Source: JADCGM01 sp943370355 (lineage in GTDB: Bacteria > Pseudomonadota > Alphaproteobacteria > Sphingomonadales > Sphingomonadaceae). Taken from it: DNA of 64,000 nt. Within the stretch, counting starts at the first letter, position 1; every line of letters starts with the position of its first letter. The notes beneath the pieces were generated by a model. The model did not search any database, was not told the DNA's origin, and saw nothing but the letters and a program-made list of their open reading frames with translations. Shown here in pieces: positions 36,464 to 45,682 of the stretch. The position numbers and the translations under genes were made by a program. The stretch spans positions 1 to 64,000 of the forward strand of contig CALRQP020000011.1 of assembly GCA_943370355.1 (NCBI GenBank), given 5' to 3'.

Positions 36464-37240
36464 ATGACGGACTTTCTGCGGCTGGAGCGCGACGGGCCGG
36501 TGGCGCGCCTGCTCATCGACCGCGCCGCCAAGCGCAATGCGTTCGACCAGTCGATGTGGGAGGCGCTGCCCGGCCTTGTTGACACGGCCATGGCCGAGCC
36601 GTCCGTGCGCCTGCTCGTGCTGACCTCTGCCGAGCCGGGTCCCTTCTGCGCCGGTGCCGACATTGGCGAATTCGCCACGCGCTCAGCCGATCCGGCGTGG
36701 CGCGCCGTCAACCAATCCGCGATCCGCAAGGCGCAGGTCACGCTGACCCGCGCCGCCAAGCCAACGATCGCCGCTATTGATGGTGACTGTATCGGCGGCG
36801 GCTGCGGCCTCGCGCTTGCGTGCGACATGCGGATCGCCAGCCCGCGCGCCCGCTTTGGCATCACGCCCGCCAAGCTCGGCCTCGTGTATCCGCTGCACGA
36901 CACCAAATTGCTCGTCGATGTGGTCGGCCCATCGCAGGCGAAGCGCATCCTGTTCACCGGTTCACTGATGGACGCAGCGGAAGCGGGGCGGATCGGACTT
37001 GCCGATATCGTCGCCGACGATTTGGCTGTCGCTCTTGCATCGCTTGCTGGGAGCATAGCGGCGGCGTCGCCCTACAGCCAGCAGGCGTCGAAGGCGATCG
37101 TGCGGCGGATTCTCGACGGCGCCGCAGACGACGACGCGGCGAGCAGCAGTCAGTTCGACGCGGCCTTCACCGGCAGCGACTTTCAGGAAGGCGTCGCGGC
37201 CTTTCTTGCCAAGCGCGCGCCGGCGTTCGCCGACCGGTGA
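36464..37240 (+). CDS. Enoyl-CoA hydratase/isomerase family protein
   Basis: The 258-residue crotonase has the oxyanion-hole segments SAEPGPFCAGADIGEF and AIDGDCIGGGCGLALACDMRIAS. The second keeps the GGG/GC pattern, but the usual catalytic Glu positions are not clearly matched (AKLGLVYPLHD), so the exact reaction is uncertain. It may hydrate enoyl-CoA in fatty-acid or amino-acid breakdown. AGGA precedes the ATG. The next gene starts in its last codon (GTGA). Confidence 0.85.
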   Translation: MTDFLRLERDGPVARLLIDRAAKRNAFDQSMWEALPGLVDTAMAEPSVRLLVLTSAEPGPFCAGADIGEFATRSADPAWRAVNQSAIRKAQVTLTRAAKPTIAAIDGDCIGGGCGLALACDMRIASPRARFGITPAKLGLVYPLHDTKLLVDVVGPSQAKRILFTGSLMDAAEAGRIGLADIVADDLAVALASLAGSIAAASPYSQQASKAIVRRILDGAADDDAASSSQFDAAFTGSDFQEGVAAFLAKRAPAFADR

Positions 37241-37956
37241 GGGCGTTGCACTCGATCGCCGGAGCGGCCCACTCGCGGCTGCTCATCGTCGCCGACCATG
37301 CGTCCAACGCCGTGCCCGCCGGGATCGACCTCGGCGTGCCTTCGGCGCTGATGCAGGAGCATATCGCTCTCGACATTGGGGCAGGGGATGTCGCCAAGGG
37401 CGTTGCGGCCCGGCTCGGCGGACATGCGCTGCTCGGTCATGTGTCGCGGCTCGTCATCGACCTCAATCGCGAGGAGGAGGCCGAGGGGCTCATCCCCGAG
37501 TCGAGCGACGGACATGCCATTCCGGGCAATTTCCAGCTGCCCTTGGCCGAGCGCCTCCGCCGGATCGTCGAATTCCACAAGCCCTATCATGACCGGATCA
37601 GCAGCCTGATCAACGATCAGGCCATCGATTTCCTGCTGTCGATCCACAGCTTCACGCCAGCGCTCACGAGCCGCGCCGAATCGCGGCCCTGGCCTGTCGG
37701 AATTCTCTACAACCGCGATAACCGCGCTGCGGCACTGGCGATCGCGTCGCTACGTGCGCGCGGGCTGAATTGCGGGGACAATGAACCCTATTCGGGTCGC
37801 GTTCTCAACTACACAATGAACCGCCACGCCGAAGCGCGCGGGCTGCCTTATCTGGGGTTCGAGATCCGGCAGGACGAATTGCAGACGCCGGACGGCATCG
37901 CGTTGTGGACGGATATCGTGTCGGAAACTGTCTCAGAAGTCCGCGCGCGGGCCTAG
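37237..37956 (+). CDS. N-formylglutamate amidohydrolase-like protein
   Basis: The GTG start overlaps the upstream stop by four bases. The 239-residue protein has the family segments LLIVADHASNAVPAGI, ALDIGAGDVAKGVAARL, RLVIDLNREEEAEGLIPESSDG, YHDRISSLI and SIHSFTPAL. The DHAS, DLNR and HSFTP motifs carry the metal and substrate residues. The family hydrolyses N-formylglutamate in histidine breakdown or related amides; no hut genes are near. It meets the PEP-CTERM gene tail to tail. Confidence 0.85.
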   Translation: MRALHSIAGAAHSRLLIVADHASNAVPAGIDLGVPSALMQEHIALDIGAGDVAKGVAARLGGHALLGHVSRLVIDLNREEEAEGLIPESSDGHAIPGNFQLPLAERLRRIVEFHKPYHDRISSLINDQAIDFLLSIHSFTPALTSRAESRPWPVGILYNRDNRAAALAIASLRARGLNCGDNEPYSGRVLNYTMNRHAEARGLPYLGFEIRQDELQTPDGIALWTDIVSETVSEVRARA

Positions 37957-38795
37957 CGCTTGCGGCGGCGCAGACCCGCCATGCCGAGCACACCGAACCC
38001 TAGCAGTCCTAGTGCCGCCGGCTCAGGGGCCTGAGCCACCAGATATTGCACGTTGATGCTCTCGATCTTGAAAGCGTCTGGCCGGTTGCCGCCTACTGTT
38101 CCACGATTGTAGTCGGCAAGGCTTGGCGCGATCACAACGACATTACCTGAATAAAGCGTGCTGGTGTTGACGTTGCGGTAGTTGCTCGAACTGCCGCCCA
38201 GTGTGTCGGTGTAGTGGTTCAATATCGACAGACGCTGAGTGGCGTCGGCCATATTGACGGGGGTGCCCCAAGGCACCGTCGTTGACCCGAAGTAAAAGCT
38301 CGCATCGGTATCGCTGCCCGATCCCGAAAAGCCTGTCGCTGTCATCGCAAAAGCGTTGAGCTGTGCACCGGTCATCACGACGTCGCCGTCGAAGCGCAGC
38401 ACCACAAAATCGATGCCCTGATAATTGTCGGCGGTGTGCGAGTTGTTGCTCGATCCGTTGCCCTCGGCCGACGTTGTAACGCCAAGACCGCCACTGTAGT
38501 CGCCCAGGAATGCGGTCTGAAACGTGCCCAGCGCACCGGTGGTCGCGTTCTGCGACGCGGTCCAAGCCGTTACATTAACGCGCGACGCAAGCCCTTGGCT
38601 GTCGAAGAAGGTGAAGGTGCGGCTGTTGCCGAGCGTTCCACTCGTGCCGCATTCGGTCGTGCACAGGTTCGAGAAGTTGACGGTCACCGGCGTCGTCGGC
38701 AGCGCCAAGGACGCGCTCGACCAGCCCAGAGCCAAGGCCCCGGCCAGCAGCGCCCGAAGGCGACTGACGATTCGATTCTCAGAAGACGTGCGCAT
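37953..38795 (-). CDS. PEP-CTERM sorting domain protein
   Basis: The 280-residue protein has an N-terminal signal (RLRALLAGALALGWSSASLALP) and a C-terminal sorting signal: APEPAALGLLGFGVLGMAGLRRRKR, that is PEP, a membrane helix and a basic tail. The middle is beta-rich and Ser/Thr/Asn-rich, with two Cys (LCTTECG). An exosortase would recognise the signal and anchor or release the protein at the surface, often with exopolysaccharide. No exosortase gene is in the window. An upstream extension of the frame lacks a signal and is unlikely. Confidence 0.85.
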   Translation of the reverse strand: MRTSSENRIVSRLRALLAGALALGWSSASLALPTTPVTVNFSNLCTTECGTSGTLGNSRTFTFFDSQGLASRVNVTAWTASQNATTGALGTFQTAFLGDYSGGLGVTTSAEGNGSSNNSHTADNYQGIDFVVLRFDGDVVMTGAQLNAFAMTATGFSGSGSDTDASFYFGSTTVPWGTPVNMADATQRLSILNHYTDTLGGSSSNYRNVNTSTLYSGNVVVIAPSLADYNRGTVGGNRPDAFKIESINVQYLVAQAPEPAALGLLGFGVLGMAGLRRRKR

Positions 38796-38953
38796 ATCTG
38801 CCGAAGCCTCTAGCAAAACCGATACCAAGTCGCAATAAACCCGGCATTCCAACGCGAAGGATAATTGGCGGGTGCGCGCCTTTGTCGCGAGTGTAAAGAA
38901 ATCCGACACTTTTGGCGGAAGATCGCCAATTTACGGCAGTGAGGACCGGACGA

Positions 38954-40678
38954 ATGACAGCCCCTCGTTTCGACAAATCGAAGCTCCCCAGCCGCCACGT
39001 CAGCGTCGGGCCCGAGCGTGCACCGCACCGCTCCTATTATTATGCGATGGGTCTCGACGAGGAGGCGATCGGCCGGCCGTTCGTCGGCATCGCCTCGGCG
39101 GGCAACGACAGCGCGCCATGCAACACCACGCTCGACGCGCAGGCCGATGTCGCTCGGCAGGGCGTTGTCGATGCTGGGGGCATGCCGCGGCGGTTCAATA
39201 CGATCACCGTCACCGATGGTATCGCGATGGGGCATCAGGGAATGAAGTCCTCTCTGGTCAGCCGCGAGATCATTGCCGACTCGATCGAGGCCTCCATGCG
39301 CGGTCATTGTTACGACGCGTTGGTGGGGTTCGCCGGCTGCGACAAGAGCCTGCCCGGCATGATGATGTCGATGCTGCGGCTCAATGTGCCGTCGATCTTC
39401 GTCTACGGCGGCTCGATCCTGCCGGGGCATTTCCACGGCAAGGACGTCACGGTTGTCGATGTGTTCGAAGCGGTCGGCCAGTATTCGGCGGGCGGCTGTC
39501 CGATCGAGGAACTGACGGCGCTCGAGAAAGTCGCCTGTCCGGGCCACGGCGCCTGCGGCGGCCAGTTCACCGCCAACACCATGGCCTGTGTCGGCGAGGC
39601 GATCGGACTGTCGCTGCCCAATTCGAACATGATGCCGGCACCCTATGCCAGCCGCGCCGACATTGCGATTGCCGCGGGCCGGCAGGTGATGACGTTACTG
39701 GAAAGAAACATTCGACCCCGCGACATCTGCACCCGCGCCGCGTTCGAAAATGCGGCACGCGTCGTCGCGGCGACTGGCGGCTCGACCAATGGTGCGCTGC
39801 ATCTGCCCGCGATGGCGGCGGAGGCAGGCATCGAGTTCGACCTGTTCGATGTCGCCGATGTGTTCAAATCGACGCCCTATATCGCCGACCTCAAGCCCGG
39901 CGGCCGCTATGTCGCCAAGGACATGTATGAAGCCGGTGGCGTCTATATGCTGATGAAGACGATGCTCGACGGTGGCTTCCTCGATGGCAATTGCCTGACG
40001 GTGACAGGCAAGACGCTCGGCGAAAATATCGACGAGGTCATCTGGAACCCCGACCAGAAGGTCATCTACTCGGTCGCGGCTCCAATCAGCCCGACGGGCG
40101 GAGTCGTCGGCCTCAAGGGCACCTTGGCACCCGACGGCGCGATCGTGAAGGTTGCCGGGATGAACCGCCTGCAGTTCACCGGCCCGGCGCATGTGTTCGA
40201 TTGCGAGGAAGACTGTTTTGCAGCCGTCGAGGGTGGCCACATCCGCGAGGGTGAGGTGCTGATCATCCGTTATGAGGGGCCGAAGGGCGGGCCCGGCATG
40301 CGCGAGATGCTGTCGACGACCGCAGCGCTCTACGGGCGCGGCATGGGCGACAAGGTGGCACTGATAACCGACGGCCGCTTCTCGGGCGCGACGCGCGGCT
40401 TCTGCATCGGCCATGTCGGTCCGGAAGCGGCCGAGGGCGGTCCAATCGCACTGATCGAGAATGGCGACATCATCGTCATCGACGCCGAAGCCGGGACCAT
40501 CGACCTTGATGTACCCGCCGACGTCCTCGCCGCGCGGCGCACCGCCTGGCAGCCGCGCGTCAACGATTACCAGTCCGGCGCGCTCTGGAAATATGCGCAG
40601 CTCGTCGGCCCGGCGCGGACCGGCGCACAAACCCACCCCGGCGCGAAAGCCGAGAGGCATGTCTATGCGGATATCTGA
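38954..40678 (+). CDS. ilvD: Dihydroxy-acid dehydratase
   Basis: The 574-residue protein belongs to the IlvD/Edd family. Fe-S ligand Cys lie in DSAPCNTTL, FAGCDKSLPGMMM and GACGGQFTANTM; the C-terminal SGATRGFCIGHVGPEAAEGGPI is the IlvD signature. It makes 2-oxo acids for valine, isoleucine and leucine synthesis. The length suits the IlvD short form. It is divergent from the PEP-CTERM gene over 158 bp. Confidence 0.93.
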   Translation: MTAPRFDKSKLPSRHVSVGPERAPHRSYYYAMGLDEEAIGRPFVGIASAGNDSAPCNTTLDAQADVARQGVVDAGGMPRRFNTITVTDGIAMGHQGMKSSLVSREIIADSIEASMRGHCYDALVGFAGCDKSLPGMMMSMLRLNVPSIFVYGGSILPGHFHGKDVTVVDVFEAVGQYSAGGCPIEELTALEKVACPGHGACGGQFTANTMACVGEAIGLSLPNSNMMPAPYASRADIAIAAGRQVMTLLERNIRPRDICTRAAFENAARVVAATGGSTNGALHLPAMAAEAGIEFDLFDVADVFKSTPYIADLKPGGRYVAKDMYEAGGVYMLMKTMLDGGFLDGNCLTVTGKTLGENIDEVIWNPDQKVIYSVAAPISPTGGVVGLKGTLAPDGAIVKVAGMNRLQFTGPAHVFDCEEDCFAAVEGGHIREGEVLIIRYEGPKGGPGMREMLSTTAALYGRGMGDKVALITDGRFSGATRGFCIGHVGPEAAEGGPIALIENGDIIVIDAEAGTIDLDVPADVLAARRTAWQPRVNDYQSGALWKYAQLVGPARTGAQTHPGAKAERHVYADI

Positions 40679-40684
40679 TCCGAA

Positions 40685-40873
40685 CTAGACGCCCGGCGGC
40701 ATCGGCGCAGGTTCCGGCGCGGCGGGGTGCGGGATTGCCGACCAGACCGGCAACCCGCGCCCATCGCGTGCGATTTCGCCGATCGTTCCGGCGGGACGGG
40801 ATGCGCATCCCGCGAGCGAAAGGCCGATTACGGCGACAATGGTCAAAAAACGGGCTTCGACGCGACGAAACAT
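40685..40873 (-). CDS. Small putative lipoprotein
   Basis: The 62-residue product starts MFRRVEARFLTIVAVIGLSL and has a lipobox LAGC (Cys23). The mature part is Pro-rich (HPAAPEPAPMPPGV). It sits tail to tail with ilvD and head to head with the NAD(P)HX repair gene. Small lipoproteins of this type are often missed. Its function is unknown. Confidence 0.65.
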   Translation of the reverse strand: MFRRVEARFLTIVAVIGLSLAGCASRPAGTIGEIARDGRGLPVWSAIPHPAAPEPAPMPPGV

Positions 40874-40933
40874 GTAACCTCACAACGCAACCAATCAGCC
40901 GGATATAGTCCGTTCCGCAAAAATGACAAAAGC

Positions 40934-42346
40934 ATGACGTTTCAGACATCCATCGTGACGGCGCAGGAAATGCGTGACCTGGAGGCACGCGTCATCGCCG
41001 CCGGGACGCCCGCAACGGCCTTGATGGACGCCGCCGGCCACGCCGCTGCCGATGCGATTGCTGCCTTCGTCGGCGGCCTGCCGACGCTCGTCCTCTGCGG
41101 CCCCGGCAACAATGGCGGCGACGGCTATGTCGTGGCCCGCGCCCTGCAACAGCGAGGCTGGCCAGTCCGGGTTGCCGGGCTGTCCGCCCCGGTTACGGCA
41201 GAAGCAAAAGCTGCCGCTGCGCTCTGGGAGGGACCGGTCGAGACACTGGACATGTCCACCGAGCCCGCGCCGCTGATCGTCGATGCGCTGTTCGGCATCG
41301 GACTCACGCGCGGATTGTCCGACGAGCTCACCGCAATCCTCACCCGCCTGTCCGCCGCCGCACGCGTCATTGCCGCGATCGACTTGCCGAGCGGCGTATC
41401 GACGGACGACGGCCAATGCCTGTCGCCACCGATGCGCGCCTACCTGACGATTACCTTCGGTGCGCTGAAGCCCGCGCACCTGCTGTCGCCCGCAGCGGGA
41501 TATGCCGGGCGAATCGTTGTTGCTGAAATCGGTCTGGCCCCGGACCGGTCGGAGGCCTTTGCAATAGGCCGCCCCCATATCGCGCCGCCGTCCTCCGATG
41601 CCCACAAGTTCAGCCGTGGCCATGTGCTGCTTGCCGGCGGGCCGAAAGCGTCGGCCGGTGCCGCACGACTTTCCGCTCTGGCCGCGCAGCGTGCCGGGGC
41701 GGGCTATGTGACGCTGCTGTCGCCGCCTGACGCTATCGATGCCAACGCCGCCAACCTGACGTCGGTGGTGCTGTCGTCCGGAGACCTCGCCGAAACGGCC
41801 CGCGAGCCGCGCGTGTCCGCTATCGCTATAGGGCCAGGGCTAGGCTTGGCGCTAGGCCGCACGCCGGTCCTCGCCGCTCTCGCGGCGGCAAAGCCGACGA
41901 TCCTCGATGCCGACGTGTTCACATTGTTCGCCGGGGACCCGGGCGCTTTGGCTGCGGCAATACAAGCGCCTGCTGTGCTGACACCGCATGAGGGCGAATT
42001 TCGCCGTCTGTTCGGCGAGCTTTCCGGCAGTAAGCTGGACCGCGTTCGCGCAGCGGCGCGGTCGGTCGGCGCGGTGGTCCTGCTCAAGGGACCGGACACC
42101 GTCATCGCCGATCCCGACGGCCGAGCAGGTGTTTGCGCGCATGGGACCGCCGATCTGGCAACCGCCGGATCGGGCGACGTGCTGACCGGAATCATCGCCG
42201 CTCTGCTGGCGCGCGGGCTCGACGCCTTCGACGCAGCCTCCGCGGGGGCTTGGGTCCATGCCGAGGCGGGGCGTCGCGCGGGTTCTGGGCTGATCGCCGA
42301 CGACCTTGTCGCCGCTTTGCCCGCTGTCATCAGGAACTGCCGGTGA
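40934..42346 (+). CDS. Bifunctional NAD(P)HX epimerase / ADP-dependent dehydratase
   Basis: The 470-residue protein has the epimerase domain first (TAQEMRDLEARVIAAG, LVLCGPGNNGGDGYVVARAL, DALFGIGLTRGLSDE) and the ADP-dependent dehydratase domain second (AHKFSRGHVLLAGG, LTPHEGEFRRLF, GTADLATAGSGDVLTGII). It repairs hydrated NADH and NADPH. The frame is open upstream, but family length supports the ATG at 40934. The next gene starts in its stop codon. Confidence 0.95.
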   Translation: MTFQTSIVTAQEMRDLEARVIAAGTPATALMDAAGHAAADAIAAFVGGLPTLVLCGPGNNGGDGYVVARALQQRGWPVRVAGLSAPVTAEAKAAAALWEGPVETLDMSTEPAPLIVDALFGIGLTRGLSDELTAILTRLSAAARVIAAIDLPSGVSTDDGQCLSPPMRAYLTITFGALKPAHLLSPAAGYAGRIVVAEIGLAPDRSEAFAIGRPHIAPPSSDAHKFSRGHVLLAGGPKASAGAARLSALAAQRAGAGYVTLLSPPDAIDANAANLTSVVLSSGDLAETAREPRVSAIAIGPGLGLALGRTPVLAALAAAKPTILDADVFTLFAGDPGALAAAIQAPAVLTPHEGEFRRLFGELSGSKLDRVRAAARSVGAVVLLKGPDTVIADPDGRAGVCAHGTADLATAGSGDVLTGIIAALLARGLDAFDAASAGAWVHAEAGRRAGSGLIADDLVAALPAVIRNCR

Positions 42347-43551
42347 ACATGCCGGAGACAGTGGTAAGGCTAGCCGGTCGGGGTGATGGCGTCACCGACA
42401 CTGGCCGCTACGTCTCTCTCGCCGCCCCGGGCGACACCATCCATGTCGATGGGGATCGACTGACCGTCGAGCCGGGTCCGAATCACGTCGTCCCGCCCTG
42501 CCGACATTTCCCGGAGTGCGGCGGCTGCCAGATGCAGCATGTCGCCGATGCGGCCTATGCCGAATGGGCCACCGCGCGAATCACGTTCGCGCTCAGCCAA
42601 CAGGGCGTCGGCGTTGGCGAGATGATGCCAGTGCATCTGTCGCCGCCGCGTTCGCGCCGTCGTGCCAGCTTACGCGCTATCCGCAAGGGCCGCGACATTG
42701 CGCTCGGCTTCAATGCGGAGAATTCGCACCGCATCGTCGACATGCACGATTGCCACGTCATCACGCCGGAGCTGTTCGCACTCGTCGCGCCGCTCAGGGC
42801 GTTGCTCGGCGGTGTGATTGGCCCGGGGCAGGGGGCCGGCGTGACGATGACCTCGACCGTCACGGGCGTCGACCTGATGCTGTCGAACGTGGGCGTATCG
42901 ACTTATGACGAACTCGAACGGCTGACGGCGTTCGCATCCAAGCATGATCTGGCGCGGCTGGCCGTCGAAGGGGCAGGCGGCATCGAGATTATCGCCGAGG
43001 AGCGCGCCCCGATCATCCGACTCGGCGGCGTGTCTGTCGGTTTGCCGCCCGCCGCATTTCTGCAAGCGACGCTCGACGGGGAGGCGGCACTGACAGCGGC
43101 CGTCATGGACGGCGTTGGCGATGCCAGCCGCATTGCGGACCTGTTCTGCGGGCTCGGCACCTTCGCTTTGCCGCTGTCGTCGAAGGCGAAGGTCTTTGCG
43201 GCAGACGCCGCTCGCGATCCCGTTGCCGCACTGTCAGCCGCAGCCCGCAGCAACGGGCGGCCGGTGACCACCGAACACCGCGATCTGTTCCGCCGGCCCC
43301 TGACCAGCGACGAACTCGCGGCATTCGATGCCGTGGTGCTCGATCCACCGCGTGCCGGTGCCGTCGCGCAGGTGGCTGCGCTCGCCCGGTCGGTGGTTCC
43401 GCGCATCCTGTCGGTGTCCTGCAACCCCGCCACCTTTGCGCGCGACGCCGCGATGCTCGCAACCGGCGGCTATCGTATCGAGCGGCTATGGCCCGTCGGT
43501 CAGTTCCGCTGGTCCACCCACCTCGAGCTGGCAGCGCTGTTCGTGCGCTGA
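42343..43551 (+). CDS. RNA 5-methyluridine methyltransferase, RlmD/RumA-like
   Basis: The 402-residue protein has the Fe-S cysteine cluster PPCRHFPECGGCQMQH with a fourth Cys in MHDCHV, the SAM-binding IADLFCGLGTFALPL, DAVVLDPPRAG, and the catalytic SCNPATFARD. It methylates uridine in rRNA or tRNA. The GTG at 42343 overlaps the upstream stop and has AGGA at a good distance; an ATG two codons later is an alternative. No TRAM domain is clear, so it is a short family member. Confidence 0.9.
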   Translation: MNMPETVVRLAGRGDGVTDTGRYVSLAAPGDTIHVDGDRLTVEPGPNHVVPPCRHFPECGGCQMQHVADAAYAEWATARITFALSQQGVGVGEMMPVHLSPPRSRRRASLRAIRKGRDIALGFNAENSHRIVDMHDCHVITPELFALVAPLRALLGGVIGPGQGAGVTMTSTVTGVDLMLSNVGVSTYDELERLTAFASKHDLARLAVEGAGGIEIIAEERAPIIRLGGVSVGLPPAAFLQATLDGEAALTAAVMDGVGDASRIADLFCGLGTFALPLSSKAKVFAADAARDPVAALSAAARSNGRPVTTEHRDLFRRPLTSDELAAFDAVVLDPPRAGAVAQVAALARSVVPRILSVSCNPATFARDAAMLATGGYRIERLWPVGQFRWSTHLELAALFVR

Positions 43552-43567
43552 GCCGAGCGTTGCCGGC

Positions 43568-43996
43568 TCAGTGCAGCAAGATGAGCGCGGCGTGCAGCGT
43601 CAGCGCCATCAGCGCCAGCGTGCTCAGGAAGAACACCGCAAAGCGGTATTTGACGACGTTGGAGGTCGTCTGGATCAGGCTGTGGACGATGCGGAGGCCG
43701 GTATAGGCCCAGGCCAGCTGCGCATTCAGGCCATCACCAGCACCGAGCACCGCGAGCGAAAGGCAGATCGCATAGAAGAGCGTCGGCTGCTCCATGAGGT
43801 GGATGTAATTATGCGCCTTCCACTGGGTCGATTCCGGCAGCACGCCATCGAGGCCACCCGGCTTGCCGCCGCGCACCGTGCCGATGTCGATACCGACCTG
43901 TTTGAGCGCCGGCAGGCGGGTCACGACGACCCACAGCAGGATGATCAGCGACCAGGCGACGAGGGCGACAACCGGCCCGAGAATTTGGCTATGCAT
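43568..43996 (-). CDS. MAPEG family membrane protein
   Basis: The 142-residue protein has four membrane helices (for example GPVVALVAWSLIILLWVVV and VVKYRFAVFFLSTLALMALTL) and the MAPEG pattern AHNYIHLMEQPTLFYAICLS, LAWAYTGLRIVHSL. MAPEG proteins are membrane glutathione-dependent or related enzymes. It is the second of two tandem paralogues, 26 bases apart. Confidence 0.85.
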   Translation of the reverse strand: MHSQILGPVVALVAWSLIILLWVVVTRLPALKQVGIDIGTVRGGKPGGLDGVLPESTQWKAHNYIHLMEQPTLFYAICLSLAVLGAGDGLNAQLAWAYTGLRIVHSLIQTTSNVVKYRFAVFFLSTLALMALTLHAALILLH

Positions 43997-44022
43997 TGCG
44001 TTTCCCCTGCAAAATTTTTGGT

Positions 44023-44457
44023 TCAGATGCCGGTCGTTGCCCGGACCGCGTTCACCGCCATTGCGAGTAGGCAGATCGTCGAGGTCAGGAACAGCGCGAA
44101 GCGGACGGGCACGAAATTGATGAGCGATTGCCAGAGGCTATGGGCGATGCGCAGCGAGGTGTAAGCCCAGGCCAGCCCGGCGTTGATGCCGTCGCCATGA
44201 CCGCTCAGCGCCAATATGCCAACGACGGCATAGAATAGCGTCGGCTGCTCGTGCAGATGCGTGTAATTGTGCGAAATCCAGTTGGTCTTCGCCGCCAGCA
44301 ACGGTTCCAGATCGGCCCCGCGTGCGCCGCGCGGCATTGTCTTCAGTTCAATGCCACCGCCCGTCACATCCGACGCGCGTGCAAAACCAAGCCAGAACAG
44401 GATGAGCAGCGACCATAGTGCCAGCACCGCCGCTGGCGCGAGTATCGGACTTGGCAT
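44023..44457 (-). CDS. MAPEG family membrane protein (paralogue)
   Basis: The 144-residue protein shares SHNYTHLHEQPTLFYAVVGIL and LAWAYTSLRIAHSLWQSL with its neighbour, and the same four-helix layout. The ATG at 44457 follows GGGGGG-TTTTGC, whose G-run is the 3' arm of a terminator for the gene upstream. A tandem duplication is likely. The frame upstream of the ATG crosses that terminator, so the longer start was rejected. Confidence 0.85.
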   Translation of the reverse strand: MPSPILAPAAVLALWSLLILFWLGFARASDVTGGGIELKTMPRGARGADLEPLLAAKTNWISHNYTHLHEQPTLFYAVVGILALSGHGDGINAGLAWAYTSLRIAHSLWQSLINFVPVRFALFLTSTICLLAMAVNAVRATTGI

Positions 44458-44459
44458 GC

Positions 44460-44488
44460 AAAACCCCCCGCGAGCCTGTCGCGGAGGG
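44460..44488 (-). terminator. Rho-independent terminator after the polyamine gene pair
   Basis: On the minus strand CCTCCGCGA pairs with TCGCGGGGG (nine base pairs, one G-U) around CAGGC, followed by TTTT. The G-rich 3' arm also serves as the ribosome binding site of the downstream MAPEG gene. Confidence 0.8.
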
Positions 44489-44525
44489 TCTCCGCAATCG
44501 TTACGGCTGTCAAACCGCGATTCTA

Positions 44526-45578
44526 TCAGGCGAAAATCTTGCCCCACGCCCTCTTGGCACGGGTCTTCCAGTGGCCGCGATGATAGGCGTCCGAAGCCAG
44601 CAGCGGCATGACCGATCCGGCTTCCGCAAACACCATCTGCTCAATGCCGGTGTTGACCTTGCCCCAGCTCGCCGCCTCCTGCAGCGTCGAGGAGGAGCAA
44701 GCGCCGTCGCGCACGTCGGCGACGGTGATCTGCACGGCATATTTGTGCACCTCGACATCGTCGTGACCAAGAATTTCGGCGCAAACGACGGTATCCTGGA
44801 TGAAGTTCTTCGGCACGCCGCCGCCGATCATGAGCAGGCCGGTCGTCCCGGCCTTGATCTTGATGTCGGTCAGTTCGCGGAAGTCAGCGATCGCATCGAG
44901 CACCATATAGGGCTCGCCGGCCTTCATGCGGTCGACCTGATGCTTGACGAGGCCGAAGCCTGCCGAGGAATCAACGAATGCCGGGCAGAAGATCGGCACG
45001 TCATGTTCATAGGCGAGCTTGACGAGGCTGTTGTCCTTCTTGCCGTGCTCGACGAGATATTTGCCCATCTCGCGGATGAACGCGCGGCTTGAATAGGGCT
45101 TGGAATCGAGCGAATTGGCGATCGCACCGATTGTGTGGTCGCAATCCTGCAACTGCTCTTCGTCGATATAGGTGTCGTAGATGCGGTCGATGTAGAGCGA
45201 GCGCAGCGTGTCGTCGTCCGGCACCTCGAGCGCCTGATAATGCTTGTGGCCGAGGCCTTCGAAGAAATCCATGTCGACGATCGACGCGCCGGTGGCGACG
45301 ATGCAGTCGACCATATTGGAGCGGACCAGCTCGGCATAAAGGTCCATGCAGCCGCCCGCCGAGGTCGAGCCGGCGATGACCAGCACGATGGTGCAGTTCG
45401 GGTCACTGAGCATCTGGTTGTAGATGCCCGTCGCCCGCGCAAGGTCGCGCGAGGTGAAGGACATCCCTTCCATCGAATCGATGATCGGCCGCGCGTCGAA
45501 GCTGCGGATATCGATGTGGCGCACTTCCTTCGACAGCAGCTGCGCCTTGCGGTCGTCGTTCTTGAGTACTTCGGTCAC
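44526..45578 (-). CDS. Deoxyhypusine-synthase-like protein, probable homospermidine synthase
   Basis: The 350-residue protein has the DHS fold signatures IVLVIAGSTSAGGCMDLY, CIVATGASIVDMDFFEGLGHKHY, FCPAFVDSSAGFGL, LLMIGGGVPKNFIQD and EAASWGKVN; K307 matches the catalytic Lys of human DHS. Bacteria lack eIF5A, so members make polyamines: homospermidine or guanidino analogues. Here ornithine decarboxylase lies directly upstream, which supplies putrescine and favours homospermidine. The exact product is inference. Confidence 0.85.
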   Translation of the reverse strand: MTEVLKNDDRKAQLLSKEVRHIDIRSFDARPIIDSMEGMSFTSRDLARATGIYNQMLSDPNCTIVLVIAGSTSAGGCMDLYAELVRSNMVDCIVATGASIVDMDFFEGLGHKHYQALEVPDDDTLRSLYIDRIYDTYIDEEQLQDCDHTIGAIANSLDSKPYSSRAFIREMGKYLVEHGKKDNSLVKLAYEHDVPIFCPAFVDSSAGFGLVKHQVDRMKAGEPYMVLDAIADFRELTDIKIKAGTTGLLMIGGGVPKNFIQDTVVCAEILGHDDVEVHKYAVQITVADVRDGACSSSTLQEAASWGKVNTGIEQMVFAEAGSVMPLLASDAYHRGHWKTRAKRAWGKIFA

Positions 45579-45682
45579 GTCTGTCTCCAGTCAACAGAAT
45601 GGGTCTGCTGGCTCGGCGTTCCAGCGCGGAACGCCGCCCGCGGCCGGACCATCCGGCGCCGAGCGGGCAAAGCGGTGCGCGC

